A stretch of DNA of 40,054 nt from Puniceicoccales bacterium (GTDB lineage: Bacteria > Verrucomicrobiota > Verrucomicrobiia > Opitutales > UBA953): the NCBI GenBank assembly GCA_031269335.1, contig JAISZI010000067.1:1-40054 (forward strand), read 5' to 3'. Below are positions 26,273 through 36,349 of the stretch, piece after piece (position 1 is the stretch's first letter; every line of letters begins with the position of its first letter). A model generated the notes under the pieces. The model had not been told where the DNA came from. It was given only the letters and a program-made list of their open reading frames with translations, and searched no databases. A program made the position numbers and the translations under genes.

Positions 26273-26779
26273 ATGGAAGAAGAACTTTGTCAAAAAATCA
26301 GAAAATCCTTTTCGTGTGTTGCTCCGACTTATGGACAGCACATATCGTCGTGTCCGGACACTCTTGATGGTGCCTATGTAGAGCGTTTTTTCTCGGAGCA
26401 TGTCATAAATACTCCCGAAGATATTGATATCGTGGGAATATCGTCTGCCGAAGAACTGTATTATATGACAGAATCTGCGATTTTACATTATCTTCCTTTG
26501 TATTTGCAATACCTTCTGAAACAACGCGATTATTGGAAGTTCGGCGTTTTTATTGGAATCATTGGTTTTCTCAATGAAGATGAGGGAAGGGAGTGCGGAG
26601 TAACGTATCCCGTTTTTTCAAAACAGCAAGTTGAGTGTATACTTTTGTTTTTAGCATATATTCGGGATAATATCGAAAGATATGATATGGACCCTTATAC
26701 GTATGAATATAAAGAAGAAATAGACGACGACATATGTATTTGGAGAAAAAAACAAGCATTATTAGATATTGCGTCATAA
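26273..26779 (+). CDS. DUF6714-like protein, orphan immunity candidate
   Basis: A 168-residue acidic soluble protein, AT-rich compared with the chromosome. The layout (IRKSFSCVAP near the N-terminus, an acidic middle, then MTESAILHYLPLYLQYLLKQ and a final KQQVECILLFLAYIRDNI helix) resembles DUF6714, a family often found beside contact-dependent or RHS toxins; this is my recognition of the pattern and is not tested. It begins just after a frame holding a copy of RHS core sequence, the position of an immunity gene behind a displaced tip. It has no signal peptide, unlike the other candidate immunity gene, so any protection would be cytosolic. Confidence 0.6.
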   Translation: MEEELCQKIRKSFSCVAPTYGQHISSCPDTLDGAYVERFFSEHVINTPEDIDIVGISSAEELYYMTESAILHYLPLYLQYLLKQRDYWKFGVFIGIIGFLNEDEGRECGVTYPVFSKQQVECILLFLAYIRDNIERYDMDPYTYEYKEEIDDDICIWRKKQALLDIAS

Positions 26780-26931
26780 AGAAGGGGATGATGGATACGA
26801 TTTTGAACCTTGGTATCAACAACGCTGCGGTGCTCTCGTTCGCCACTGACACCAGACAGCGACAGCGGCGGGCGGGCGGCACGAGCGGGATGCCCGTTTT
26901 TGCCTCTTGGAAAAATTTTTCCGATTTGGTG

Positions 26932-27294
26932 TTAGGAGCCTTCGCAGGGGGCGGGGCAGACGCGGCCGGTGAACTCGGGGAAGTTGTTGGTCTTGCGCAG
27001 GCGTTCGTAGGCCTGCTGCCAGAGTCCGCGATAGACGAGGTCGTTGAACTCGGGGAAGAGGTTGTGGAGGGGGCAGCCCGCCGCCATGCCGCCGATGAGG
27101 CGTCCGGTGTGGCAGAAGGGGACGCCGCAATCCATGGACAGCATTCCCGCATGGACGGAATTTTGGTCATCAAACGGAAAAATCTTTTTGGAGGTGAGTG
27201 TCTCTATAACGAGGTTAAAAGGAACATCCTTAACAGGGGCGAGAACCTGCCGCACAATGCTTTCAAGACGGGCAATGTAGTTTTCGTCCTTCAT
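26932..27294 (-). pseudogene. Truncated unknown gene fused in frame to an internal gltD fragment
   Basis: A 120-codon frame. Residues 1-50 ([18 protein letters not shown], then [20 protein letters not shown]) are not glutamate synthase and look like the N-terminus of another protein, perhaps a restriction enzyme given the preceding methyltransferase gene. From about residue 54 (27135) it reads [53 protein letters not shown]. This is the Cys-rich N-terminal segment of GltD, the small subunit of glutamate synthase, which normally continues with another Cys. Here a TAA follows directly. Two Cys clusters that bind Fe-S are present but the FAD/NADPH domains are absent, so this cannot be a working GltD. 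Confidence 0.75.
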
Positions 27295-27295
27295 G

Positions 27296-27400
27296 TTATT
27301 GGACTCCTTGACCGCCCTTGCCACAGTTCAGCATGATCTCCATATCTGACAACTCGTCGGATATTTCCTTTGTGCAATGTCCCGGACCTGTTTGTATCAT
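27296..27400 (-). CDS. 34-codon ORF between the second methyltransferase and the truncated gene
   Basis: [20 protein letters not shown] and 14 more residues. Its ATG overlaps the methyltransferase stop (ATGA, 27400-27397) and its TAA is one base from the next ATG. The spacing is typical of coupled translation, but the peptide is short and has no recognised family; it could be a real small protein, the start of a longer gene before a frameshift, or chance. Confidence 0.35.
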   Translation of the reverse strand: MIQTGPGHCTKEISDELSDMEIMLNCGKGGQGVQ

Positions 27401-28641
27401 GGTTTTTGAAGAATGATAATACGGTTGGTGTTTGTGCCTGACGTATTGTTGGAGACGCCCCAGATGTTGGCGGTTTTGGTGAAGGTTTGCGTGTTGATTA
27501 AAATTTCCCTGCAAATGAAGCCATTGTTTTCGGCGGCGGGAACGACCGTCTCCTCAAGGCGAAGCGTGCCGTTGCGAACCTCGCCAACCTCAAAGGCGAC
27601 ATGCCCGCCGGAGCGGACGACACGATAAAGCTCGCGGAAGGCATTTGATATAAATCCCGCCCATGCCGGAAGTGTCCGGCAAAGGGTGATGTTTTCCGAA
27701 ATCGCATCGGTATTTATATGATTAAACCAGCAACGCAGCCAGTTGTCCTGCGCGTATTGGACGACATCAAGAAACGGCGGCGAGGTGACAACAAGCGAAA
27801 CTCTCCCGCCGGAGATTTGCGGTGTGCTGTCCGCAGGGTTTTCGAGAAAGACGGCATCGCGTGCGGCTGCGCGGAGATTCTCCCTTGCCGTGGAGTCGAG
27901 GTCGGAAAGGAGCTGTTTTGTTTTTTTCAAAATCAGGCGGGCGACATCGCGGTATTCCGGCGTATTGCCGCGCACGGCGTTGATTTTTATCTGCCGGGCA
28001 GGAGTGGTCGCCTGATTTGGCGGCAATGTATAAACTGAAAAAAACCCCGGCGAATGTCCGGTAAGCCGGTTTGTGGCGACCATGCGCAACCAGCGGTCGG
28101 CGTCGTCCTCAATGCCGCTGGCGCGGCGTTCTTGCAAATAATGGCGCAATGCGAGAATTTCCACGAGCGTCCGTCTTTCATAAAACATGGACAAATCCGG
28201 CACGCCGGACAGCGCGGCGGCAGAGGGCGAAGCGAGCATTGGCGAAATCCGGTCAAGGCGGGCGCAAACATCCTGAAGCGACGGGATAGCCAGGCGCGGA
28301 CGCGCAAGAATCTGCGAGAGTGGATTAACGTCGTTGGAAACCACACGCCGTCCGCGCAAGGCGGCTTCGACAGCGGTTGTGCCGCGACCGGCGAAAGGGT
28401 CATAGACAACATCGCCGGGCTTTGTATAACGTTCAATGAACCACGCGGGAAGTTGCGGCTTGAAACAAGCGCGGTAGGAAACCTCGTGCAAAGCAGATGC
28501 CTGACGCTGTCGGGATGTCCAAAACTCGCCAACACGAACACGTGGCGTTGCAACAGACGAAGATGCAGGGAAGCTGCCGAGATTGGTTTTTTCCCGGTAG
28601 GTCAGGTGGGCGGCATCCTCGACTGTTACGGCGGCTGTCAT
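27397..28641 (-). CDS. Site-specific DNA methyltransferase (amino-methylating, motif I first)
   Basis: A 414-residue SAM-dependent DNA methyltransferase. The SAM-binding motif I is DPFAGRGTT (81-89), preceded by KPQLPAWFIERYTKPGDVV, and the catalytic motif IV is TSPPF (286-290). S/T-S-P-P-F/Y is usual for N4-cytosine and some N6-adenine enzymes. About 190 residues separate them and may hold the target-recognition region. Its ATG overlaps the stop of the upstream methyltransferase by four bases (ATGA), so both are translated together. Having two methyltransferases, it either belongs to a second system whose nuclease is the truncated frame downstream, or both protect one asymmetric site. Confidence 0.88.
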   Translation of the reverse strand: MTAAVTVEDAAHLTYREKTNLGSFPASSSVATPRVRVGEFWTSRQRQASALHEVSYRACFKPQLPAWFIERYTKPGDVVYDPFAGRGTTAVEAALRGRRVVSNDVNPLSQILARPRLAIPSLQDVCARLDRISPMLASPSAAALSGVPDLSMFYERRTLVEILALRHYLQERRASGIEDDADRWLRMVATNRLTGHSPGFFSVYTLPPNQATTPARQIKINAVRGNTPEYRDVARLILKKTKQLLSDLDSTARENLRAAARDAVFLENPADSTPQISGGRVSLVVTSPPFLDVVQYAQDNWLRCWFNHINTDAISENITLCRTLPAWAGFISNAFRELYRVVRSGGHVAFEVGEVRNGTLRLEETVVPAAENNGFICREILINTQTFTKTANIWGVSNNTSGTNTNRIIILQKP

Positions 28642-30209
28642 GTGGTTAGTTGTAAAGAAAAACGAGACGTGGAATATGTTTCTTGTGGGGACGTCGTGCT
28701 GTCTTCCATTTTATCAAAAAAATGCCCAAACGCCCCCATGTTTTTCACATCATCGCGAATTTCACGGATGGCATAATCAATATCATTCGTGGAAATTTTC
28801 TCAAAATGATCAGGGGAAGGGACAGGAACATTATTAATGTCGTTTGGCTCAAATTTATCAAGTGAGTTCCCATAGGTGCGCATGGAAAAGGCCGCGACTT
28901 CCCGGCCGGTTGCAGACAGTAAATAAAGAAAAAGATGGCGGAGGTATTTCTCCCCGAACATGTTTGGCTGGAAGCCATGATAGCAGGTCAGGTTAAGGGC
29001 ATCAGATTCGTTCCAGATGATTTTATAGCCGCCACGCGAAAAAACCCCCAGCAAGAGCGGAGCCGGCGAGCGTTCCTCTGTTTTATACCAAGGCGTCCGG
29101 TGGCGCGTCAAAAAACGCTCGTGGAATCCCTGTTGCTGCCCGTGTTGTATATACTCGCGGGCGGCAGGCGAGGCGTTGCCATTGGCGGAAAACAACAGGA
29201 CCTGCTCGTCACCATCAAACATCTGCCGCAAGTTATCTCGCCCAAAAAAAGGGGCCTGAATTTGGGCGCTTTTTGTAATACACGGACGGCAGTCATTCTT
29301 TCCCAAGCCAAGGGATTTCGCCTTGGATGGGGAAAGCACAAAGAACTCGTTGGCACCCGTGGCAATGCCACGGCTGAAACGTCCGTAGAAATAGAGCGGA
29401 ACGGTTTGTTTTAAATTTATTGCCAACCTGCTTCCCTTAAAAAAGTTACCCCATTTTTCTCCGGGTTTAAGTTGGGAGACGGAAACACGGTTGGCTGGTT
29501 TCAACGACTGGAATCCGCCAAGATTATCAATTTTTTGGATGCTGTGAAAATCAACTGTCTCATGCCTGACGGCAGCTTCGTAGAGCAATATGCAAACGGA
29601 AGTGGTGACATCGGGGAAGACATCTTTTTCGCAATCCAATTTGATCACAGCCGCAAGACTGGAATTTTTAATGAGTTCTTCCTTGACCAAGCTGCCGTAG
29701 CCGGTGTTCAGGAACTCAAATGGCATGATATAAGCAAGACGCCCCCGCCCGTCCAGTTCAGAGAGCGATTTTAGTAAGAACGCTGATGCGGTGTTCGTAT
29801 GACCGGGCAATTTTTTCCCGAGATGTTTTTCAAACAGCACAGACACAATGGCTCGGTTTTGAAAATTCTGGAAACGCTTGTAGGGCGGATTGCAGACGAT
29901 GTTCGCGTGTTTCCTGCCCCATGAAAGCAGATAATCCTCATTATATATTCTCACCTTCCGTTTCGTGTTGTTTTTTTTATGAAAATCGATGGCGGTGGCA
30001 TCCACTTCCGAGGCGGAAAAATCGACGGCCTGCATCTCCGCCGGAAAAAACGCGCCCAGTCCAAAGGCGGGATCGTATAGAGAGGAGATCCCCGATGCCA
30101 GTACCCAGTCGCGCATGAAAGAGGCAACAGCGGGCGGTGTGAAATACTGCCCGAGACTCCGGCGATGCCTATCCCCCACCATGTCGGCATATGTTTTTTC
30201 GTCAGGCAT
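28638..30209 (-). CDS. N6-adenine DNA methyltransferase of a type II restriction-modification system
   Basis: A 523-residue gamma-type (Eco57I-like) adenine methyltransferase. Motif X is LGQYFTPP (19-26), motif I DPAFGLGAF (46-54), and catalytic motif IV NPPY (107-110), followed by the TASAFLLKSLSELDGRGRLAYIMPFEFLN region of this class and a long C-terminal target-recognition half. The start MPDEKTYADM at 30209 gives an 8-base overlap with the nuclease gene; an earlier ATG at 30275 adds residues unlike the family and would lie deep in the nuclease gene. Its expected partner is the overlapping upstream nuclease. Confidence 0.92.
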   Translation of the reverse strand: MPDEKTYADMVGDRHRRSLGQYFTPPAVASFMRDWVLASGISSLYDPAFGLGAFFPAEMQAVDFSASEVDATAIDFHKKNNTKRKVRIYNEDYLLSWGRKHANIVCNPPYKRFQNFQNRAIVSVLFEKHLGKKLPGHTNTASAFLLKSLSELDGRGRLAYIMPFEFLNTGYGSLVKEELIKNSSLAAVIKLDCEKDVFPDVTTSVCILLYEAAVRHETVDFHSIQKIDNLGGFQSLKPANRVSVSQLKPGEKWGNFFKGSRLAINLKQTVPLYFYGRFSRGIATGANEFFVLSPSKAKSLGLGKNDCRPCITKSAQIQAPFFGRDNLRQMFDGDEQVLLFSANGNASPAAREYIQHGQQQGFHERFLTRHRTPWYKTEERSPAPLLLGVFSRGGYKIIWNESDALNLTCYHGFQPNMFGEKYLRHLFLYLLSATGREVAAFSMRTYGNSLDKFEPNDINNVPVPSPDHFEKISTNDIDYAIREIRDDVKNMGAFGHFFDKMEDSTTSPQETYSTSRFSLQLTT

Positions 30210-31296
30210 GTTGGATGATTTTTTGATGGAAAACACCGGCGTCAAGATAGCCGCGTCCGCCCTCGAAGGTGACATAGAAAAGCAGACGCCCCCGATCCAA
30301 TTCTTTTTGCACGGATTTGTGCCCCGGCATGTCTATTTTCCCAATGATTTCACGCCCGACCTGAATATTTATTTTGACGGTTGTTTTGCCTTGGTTTTTG
30401 ACATCTTTCTCAACCGAAAAAACAACATCCTCCTTCGCGGGGTCGGAGGCTATCTCGAGGATTTCCCTGAAAGAAACAACATAGGCCTTGTCGAAGAAAA
30501 CCTGCAAGTAATAGTGAGGCACGCCAAAGTTTTGTATCCAGCGGTTGACCAAGGCAATGTCCTCGATCTTGGGCGTTATACTGAGATAGTCGCGTTTGTG
30601 CAGGATTTTAATTTGTTCCTTTAACTCGCGCAACCGGGCAGAGAGATTTTGCAAAACAGGCGTCGAGACCCACGATGAGAGGCGAAAATCGAGATCACGG
30701 AAAGTTTCCGGAGCGGCGTTTTCAATCAGGGAGAGGATGGCGGGACTTTTTGTCTTCAGGGCATCCCTTAGCGGTTCTTTCAGAATTTCATTCCTGATTC
30801 GGGCACATTTTTCTTCCGCATTGCGGCTTCGGTCCGACATGAATGCTGCGTATTTGTTGGCCAGAAAACTGCTGGAACGAACCTCTATCGCAGCGACCGC
30901 TTTGTTAATGAACGCTCCATCTTCAAAATCAACATTGGGTGAGATGTCGGTTCGCCGAAAAACAAGCAAATCCGGTCTTTTCCCAATGCGATTCAATTCG
31001 TCCTGATAATTGGCATAAAACTCGGCAAATCCCGCGTCGCCGGCCGCGAGCGATTCGGACCTGCCATAGCGAATCGCGACAAATTCGTCCGAGTGATTAT
31101 TGATGGCCTCAAAAACAATACGCTCCGCCCAGTCGCCCTGTTCCTTATTGGTAAGAAACTCAGAGCTGGACATGGACGGAGGGCGACCTTCGACGCGTAG
31201 TTCAGTGTCAATATCGAACGGCGCGTCGGTAACCAGCCGGGCAATCGTTTGCCGGTAGTTCTCAGGTGAAAATGAACTGCTGTTCGTATCGGGCAT
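30202..31296 (-). CDS. Type II restriction endonuclease, possibly AccI family
   Basis: A 364-residue protein. EQGDWAERI (52-60) is followed by a PD-(D/E)xK-like core: GKRPDLLVF (105-113) and AAIEVRSSSF (135-144), with Arg in place of the usual Lys of the E-x-K element. This layout, together with the overlapping adenine methyltransferase, identifies a restriction nuclease. The sequence reminds me of AccI-family enzymes, but this is unverified and the target is unknown. It starts only 15 bases after the gltB stop, in the same direction, with no room for a good terminator or promoter, so it may be transcribed from gltB. Confidence 0.8.
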   Translation of the reverse strand: MPDTNSSSFSPENYRQTIARLVTDAPFDIDTELRVEGRPPSMSSSEFLTNKEQGDWAERIVFEAINNHSDEFVAIRYGRSESLAAGDAGFAEFYANYQDELNRIGKRPDLLVFRRTDISPNVDFEDGAFINKAVAAIEVRSSSFLANKYAAFMSDRSRNAEEKCARIRNEILKEPLRDALKTKSPAILSLIENAAPETFRDLDFRLSSWVSTPVLQNLSARLRELKEQIKILHKRDYLSITPKIEDIALVNRWIQNFGVPHYYLQVFFDKAYVVSFREILEIASDPAKEDVVFSVEKDVKNQGKTTVKINIQVGREIIGKIDMPGHKSVQKELDRGRLLFYVTFEGGRGYLDAGVFHQKIIQHA

Positions 31297-31311
31297 GTTT
31301 TTTGAAAACTC

Positions 31312-34300
31312 TTAATTCCCACCCACGCGGCTCAGGTCGCGGGCGTTGGCTTCGAAGGCGGCCATGATGGCGTCGTCGCCGGCGAGGCCTTCGGACTTCG
31401 CTTCCGCGATGCGTTCCAACATGCGTTTGTAGTCTTTGGGCATGATTTTTACGAACTTGGGCAGCAGGGCGTCCCATGTGTCGAGCACGCGGCGGGCAAG
31501 GGTGCTGCCGGTGAGGGCGGCGTGGCGTTCGATGAGGGCGCGGAGTTCGGCGGCCTCGGCGTCGGTTTCCACTTTTTCGAGGTGCACCATGCCGGTGTTG
31601 ATGTTGGCGGCGAGGGCGTAGTGTTCGTCGAGGACGTAGGCGACGCCGCCCGACATGCCGGCGGCGAGGTTGCGGCCGGTGGGGCCGAGGATGACGACGC
31701 GGCCGCCCGTCATGTATTCGAGGCCGTGGTCGCCGACCGCTTCGACCACCGCCGTCGCGCCGGAGTTGCGCACGCAGAAGCGTTCGCCGGCCATGCCGCC
31801 GACAAAGAGTTCGCCGCTGGTGGCGCCGTAGAGGGCGACGTTGCCGGCGATGATGTTTTTCGACGGGTCGAAGGTGCTGCCTTCGGGCGGGCGGATGATG
31901 ATGCGTCCGCCGGAGAGGCCTTTGCCGACGTAGTCGTTGGCGTCGCCGTGGAGGCGGAAGGTCATGCCGCGGGGGATGAAGGCGCCGAAGCTCTGGCCGG
32001 CGCTGCCGTCGAAGCGGATGTCAATGGTGTCCTCGGGCAGGCCTTTCGCGCCCCACTTGCGGGTGACTTCGCTGCCGGTGATGGTGCCGACGACGCGGTT
32101 GATGTTGCGCACGGGAACTTCGGCGACGACTTTCGCGCCTTTTTCGATGGCGGGTTTGCAGAGGTCGAGGAGGGTGGTCAGGTCGAGCGATTTTTCGAGA
32201 CCGTGGTCTTGGGGGATTTGGCAATAGCGACCGACTTCGGGGCCGGAGTCGGGGACGTAGAGGATGTTGGAGAAGTCGAGGCCTTTGGCTTTCCAGTGGT
32301 CTATGGCGGCGCGGGGTTCGAGGCGGTCAACGCGTCCGACCATTTCGGCGAGGGTGCGGAAGCCGAGGCGCGCCATGAGTTCGCGGACTTCCTGCGCGAT
32401 GAAGGTCATGAAGTTGATGACGTGATCGGGTTTGCCGGTGAAGTTTTTGCGGAGCACCGGGTTTTGCGTGGCGACGCCCGCCGGGCAGGTGTTGAGCTGG
32501 CAGGCGCGCATCATGATGCAACCGGTGGAGACGAGCGCGGTGGTGGCGAAACCGAATTCCTCGGCACCGAGCAGGGCGGCGATGATGACGTCGCGTCCGG
32601 TCTTGAGCTGGCCGTCGGTTTCGACGGCGATGCGGCTGCGGAGGTTGTTGAGGACGAGGGTCTGGTGCGTCTCGGCGAGGCCGAGTTCCCAAGGCAGGCC
32701 GGCGTGCCAGATGGAGTTGAGCGGCGAGGCGCCGGTGCCGCCGTCGTGACCGGAAATGAGCACGACGTCGGCGTGGGCTTTCGAGACGCCGGCGGCGATG
32801 GTGCCGACGCCGACTTCGGAGACGAGTTTGACGCTGATGCGGGCGTGGCGGTTGGCGTTTTTGAGGTCGTGGATGAGTTCGGCGAGGTCTTCGATGGAGT
32901 AGATGTCGTGGTGCGGCGGGGGCGAGATGAGACCGACGCCGGCGGTGGTGTGGCGGGTGCGGGCGACCCAAGGATAGACTTTGGGGCCGGGGAGCTGGCC
33001 GCCTTCGCCGGGTTTGGCGCCTTGCGCCATTTTGATCTGGATTTCGCGGGCGTTGACGAGGTATTCGCTGGTGACGCCGAAGCGGCCGGAGGCGACTTGC
33101 TTGATGGCGGAGTTTTTCGAGTCGCCGTTGGGCAGGGGCGTGAAGCGGGCCGGGTCTTCGCCGCCTTCGCCGGTGTTGGACTTGGCGCCGAGGCGGTTCA
33201 TGGCGATGGCGAGCGTCTCGTGCGCTTCCTGCGAGATGGAGCCGTAGGACATGGCGCCGGTCTTGAAGCGGCGGACGATGCTTTCGACGGGCTCGACTTC
33301 TTCGATGGGGATGGCGTCGGAGGGTTTGAAATCGAGCAGGCCGCGCAGGGTGCAGAGGTTTTTCGACTGGTCGTCGATGAGGCGCGTGTAGGTCTTGAAG
33401 ATGTCGTAGGAGCCGGTGCGGACGGCTTTTTGGAGGGCGTGGATTGATTCCGGGTTAAAGAGGTGAAACTCGCCGGAATCGCGCCACTTGAACTGGCCGC
33501 CGGCAGGCAAGGCGGGGTCGCGGGTGGCGGCGGGGCCGCGCGGGTCGAAGGCGGCGCGGTGGCGGATGAGCACTTCCTCGGCTATGGTGTCCAGCCCGAT
33601 GCCGCCGATGCGGGAGGGCGTCCAGGTGAAGTAGCGGTCGATGAGTTCCTGACTAAGACCAACGGCTTCAAATACTTGCGCACCGCGGTAACTCTGAATG
33701 GAGGAGATGCCCATTTTGGACATGACTTTGACGACGCCTTTGGAGAGTGCTTTGAGGATGTGCTTGTGCGCTGCGTGCGGGGAAGTGCCGGACAAGAGAC
33801 CGGACTCGATGATGTTATCGGTGGTGTCGAAAGCGAGGTAGGGGTTAAGCGCGCTCACCCCGTAGCCGATGAGGAGCGCGGCGTGGTGGACTTGGCGGGC
33901 TTCACCCGTCTCGACGACGAGGCTGACCTTGGTGCGCAGGCCTTCGCGGATGAGGTAATGGTGGAGACCGGCGACGGCGAGGAGGGCAGGGATGGGCGCG
34001 TTGTCCTTGCTTATGCCTCGGTCACTGAGAATGAGGATGTTGACTTCCCCTTCCGTGATGAGGCGTTGGGCGTGCGAGAAGAGGTCGTCGAGGGCTTTGC
34101 CGAGGCTTTTTTTGCCGCGGGCGACGCGGAAGAGAATGGGGAGCGTGGCAACCTTGAGACCGGGGAGTTGGAGCTGCCGGAGTTTGGCGATCTCGCCGTT
34201 GGAGAGGATGGGCGAATCTATTTCGATGCGGCGGCAGGCAGTCGGAAGCGGATCGAGGAGATTTCCTTCGGTGCCGAGGCGGGTTTCGGCAGAAGTAATG

Positions 34301-36096
34301 ATTTCTTCGCGGATGCTATCAATCGGAGGATTAGTGACTTGGGCAAAAAGTTGCTTGAAGTAGTCGTAGAGGAGCCGAGGTTTATCCGAGAGGACGGCGA
34401 GGGGGGTGTCGTTGCCCATGGAGCCGACGGCTTCGACGCCATCGCGTGCCATTGGGAGAAGGACGTTGCGTTCGTCTTCGTTCGTGTAGCCGAAGGCGAG
34501 CTGGCGTTGGCGGAGGAGAAACAGCGCGTCCGGAGAACTGGTTTCAGGGGCAAGATTTTCGCCGGAGAGATTGACCGCCGCGTCTGCTGCGGAATTGCTT
34601 GGGACGGAGGCAGTTGCTTCCGGCACGTCGGGGACACTGTTGAGGTGAACCGAGTGTTCGTTTATCCATTGCTGGTAAGGATATTCGGCAGCGAGGGCGT
34701 TTTTCACCTGTTCGTCGTCAAGGATGCGCCCCTTGGTGGTGTCCACGAGAAACATGCGCCCGGGCTGGAGGCGACCCTTGGTGATGATATCGGCGGGAGC
34801 GACGCAGTCGAGCACACCGGCTTCGGACGCGAGGATGACGAGGTCGTCCTTGGTGATGTAGTAACGGGCTGGACGCAACCCGTTGCGGTCGAGGATAGTG
34901 CCGATGAGATGACCGTCGGTGAAAGCGATGGCGGCGGGACCGTCCCAAGGTTCCATGAGGCAGGCGTGGTATTGGTAAAAGGCGCGTCGGGCGGGGTCCA
35001 TGGTCTTGTGGTTCGACCAAGGCTCCGGGATCATCATCATGACGGCGTGCGGGAGGGAGCGACCGGCGAGGTGGAGGAGTTCGAGCGTGTTGTCGAACAT
35101 GGCGGAGTCGCTGCCGTTGGGGTTGATGACGGGGAGAATTTTTTTGATGTCCTCGCCAAAGAGATCGCAGGAAAAAAGCGCCTGTCGGGCGTGCATCCAG
35201 TTCACGTTGCCGCGCAAGGTGTTAATTTCGCCATTATGAGCGATATAGCGGTAGGGATGGGCGCGGTCCCAACTCGGAAAGGTATTGGTGGAAAAACGCG
35301 AGTGAACAAGCGCAAGGGCGGTCTCGAAATCGGGTTGGCGCAAATCGAGAAAGTAGTCGCCGACCTGCGTGGCGAGCAACATCCCCTTATAGACGATGGT
35401 GCGCGACGACAAGCTGGGCTGATACCACGCCTCGCCACCCGAAATCCCTTCACTAACAATCTCATGCGAAGCACGTTTGCGGATAACATAGAGCTTGCGC
35501 TCGAAAGCGGCAGAATCGGACAAATCCGATGCGCGACCGATAAAGACTTGGCGGATAAAGGGTTCGCAACCCTTGGCAGTGTCGCCAAGCATGACGTTGT
35601 TGGTGGGAACGGTGCGCCACCCGAGGAGCGTTTGCCCCTCGCTGCGAATGATTTGGGAAAAATGCGCCTCCAAATTCCGCCGTTGCGCGGGATTGCGCGG
35701 CAAAAAAACAAGACCGGTGCCATACTGACCGACAGACGGTAACGTGATGCCATGCGCGTCTTTACAAACACGGGCATAGTAGGCGTGCGGAATCCGCAAG
35801 AGAAGCCCAGCCCCGTCCCCGGTGTTGGCCTCGGCACCAGTCGCCCCCCGGTGGTCAAGACGCGCCAGCACTTCAAGACCATGCTCGACAATCTTGTGCG
35901 AAGCGCGCCCCTTGATGTCCACAACGAAACCGACTCCACAGGCGTCATGTTCAAAGGCGGGGTCATACAGACCTTGCTTGCCCGGGCGCACACGGCGGAC
36001 ACCGGTGTCAACAGCATGGGCGGCGGCACTATTTACGGATGGAGAAAAAAAACCGGCTGTTGAAACAATCGCGGAAGCGGCGTGGTGTTTTGTCAT
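31312..36096 (-). CDS. gltB: Glutamate synthase large subunit GltB
   Basis: The glutamine-amidotransferase and synthase subunit of GOGAT, making two glutamates from glutamine and 2-oxoglutarate. The start [12 protein letters not shown] gives 1594 residues; an open extension upstream to 36351 has no family similarity. A 52-residue propeptide precedes the nucleophile Cys53 in HDACGVGF (class II amidotransferase). The central and FMN domains follow, with the 3Fe-4S motif [12 protein letters not shown] near residue 1192, and a C-terminal GXGXG-type beta-helix ([30 protein letters not shown]). GltD normally follows gltB; here a restriction-modification block does. Unless another gltD exists elsewhere, the NADPH-side subunit is missing. 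Confidence 0.96.
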   Translation of the reverse strand: MTKHHAASAIVSTAGFFSPSVNSAAAHAVDTGVRRVRPGKQGLYDPAFEHDACGVGFVVDIKGRASHKIVEHGLEVLARLDHRGATGAEANTGDGAGLLLRIPHAYYARVCKDAHGITLPSVGQYGTGLVFLPRNPAQRRNLEAHFSQIIRSEGQTLLGWRTVPTNNVMLGDTAKGCEPFIRQVFIGRASDLSDSAAFERKLYVIRKRASHEIVSEGISGGEAWYQPSLSSRTIVYKGMLLATQVGDYFLDLRQPDFETALALVHSRFSTNTFPSWDRAHPYRYIAHNGEINTLRGNVNWMHARQALFSCDLFGEDIKKILPVINPNGSDSAMFDNTLELLHLAGRSLPHAVMMMIPEPWSNHKTMDPARRAFYQYHACLMEPWDGPAAIAFTDGHLIGTILDRNGLRPARYYITKDDLVILASEAGVLDCVAPADIITKGRLQPGRMFLVDTTKGRILDDEQVKNALAAEYPYQQWINEHSVHLNSVPDVPEATASVPSNSAADAAVNLSGENLAPETSSPDALFLLRQRQLAFGYTNEDERNVLLPMARDGVEAVGSMGNDTPLAVLSDKPRLLYDYFKQLFAQVTNPPIDSIREEIITSAETRLGTEGNLLDPLPTACRRIEIDSPILSNGEIAKLRQLQLPGLKVATLPILFRVARGKKSLGKALDDLFSHAQRLITEGEVNILILSDRGISKDNAPIPALLAVAGLHHYLIREGLRTKVSLVVETGEARQVHHAALLIGYGVSALNPYLAFDTTDNIIESGLLSGTSPHAAHKHILKALSKGVVKVMSKMGISSIQSYRGAQVFEAVGLSQELIDRYFTWTPSRIGGIGLDTIAEEVLIRHRAAFDPRGPAATRDPALPAGGQFKWRDSGEFHLFNPESIHALQKAVRTGSYDIFKTYTRLIDDQSKNLCTLRGLLDFKPSDAIPIEEVEPVESIVRRFKTGAMSYGSISQEAHETLAIAMNRLGAKSNTGEGGEDPARFTPLPNGDSKNSAIKQVASGRFGVTSEYLVNAREIQIKMAQGAKPGEGGQLPGPKVYPWVARTRHTTAGVGLISPPPHHDIYSIEDLAELIHDLKNANRHARISVKLVSEVGVGTIAAGVSKAHADVVLISGHDGGTGASPLNSIWHAGLPWELGLAETHQTLVLNNLRSRIAVETDGQLKTGRDVIIAALLGAEEFGFATTALVSTGCIMMRACQLNTCPAGVATQNPVLRKNFTGKPDHVINFMTFIAQEVRELMARLGFRTLAEMVGRVDRLEPRAAIDHWKAKGLDFSNILYVPDSGPEVGRYCQIPQDHGLEKSLDLTTLLDLCKPAIEKGAKVVAEVPVRNINRVVGTITGSEVTRKWGAKGLPEDTIDIRFDGSAGQSFGAFIPRGMTFRLHGDANDYVGKGLSGGRIIIRPPEGSTFDPSKNIIAGNVALYGATSGELFVGGMAGERFCVRNSGATAVVEAVGDHGLEYMTGGRVVILGPTGRNLAAGMSGGVAYVLDEHYALAANINTGMVHLEKVETDAEAAELRALIERHAALTGSTLARRVLDTWDALLPKFVKIMPKDYKRMLERIAEAKSEGLAGDDAIMAAFEANARDLSRVGGN

Positions 36097-36349
36097 TCGA
36101 TTTTGCCTTAAAAAAGTGCGCGCAGGTTTCAGGTCGCGATGTAAATGGCAAGGGAAAAGGAACCGTGCAATCTCACCGGCTGATGGCGTCGTTGTTAATG
36201 GAGACGTTTTGGAAGATGGGAAAAACATTAACAGACTCCCCCTAAATCTCCTCCTGTCAAATTCCGGGAAAACGCCGCCGCCGCACCTGTTCCGGCGCCT
36301 CCGCAGATTTTGGAAACATTCTTCCCCGCGCAATGTTTTCGTAGCCGAC
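36097..36349. promoter_or_regulatory. Divergent promoter region between gltB and the diheme protein gene
   Basis: A 253-base spacer between two outward-facing starts, so it must carry both promoters. I searched for a sigma-54 element in the gltB direction and found none. No clear operator or riboswitch is seen. The long open frames across it lack family similarity and are not genes. Confidence 0.4.

Noticed and set aside
27397-31296. BREX, DISARM or other multigene defence island
   Set aside because: Only a nuclease and methyltransferases are present; no helicase, PglZ, Lon-like or phospholipase-type component is seen.
31522-35742. Very long open frames on the + strand antisense to gltB (two of 640-760 codons)
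   Set aside because: They are shadows of gltB caused by its GC-rich codon pattern; their translations are low-complexity (Gly/Ala/Val/Asp/Glu) and match no family.
35822-36349. N-terminal extension of the diheme protein overlapping gltB
   Set aside because: The start at 36350 begins a typical signal peptide; the extension lies on the antisense of the gltB start region.
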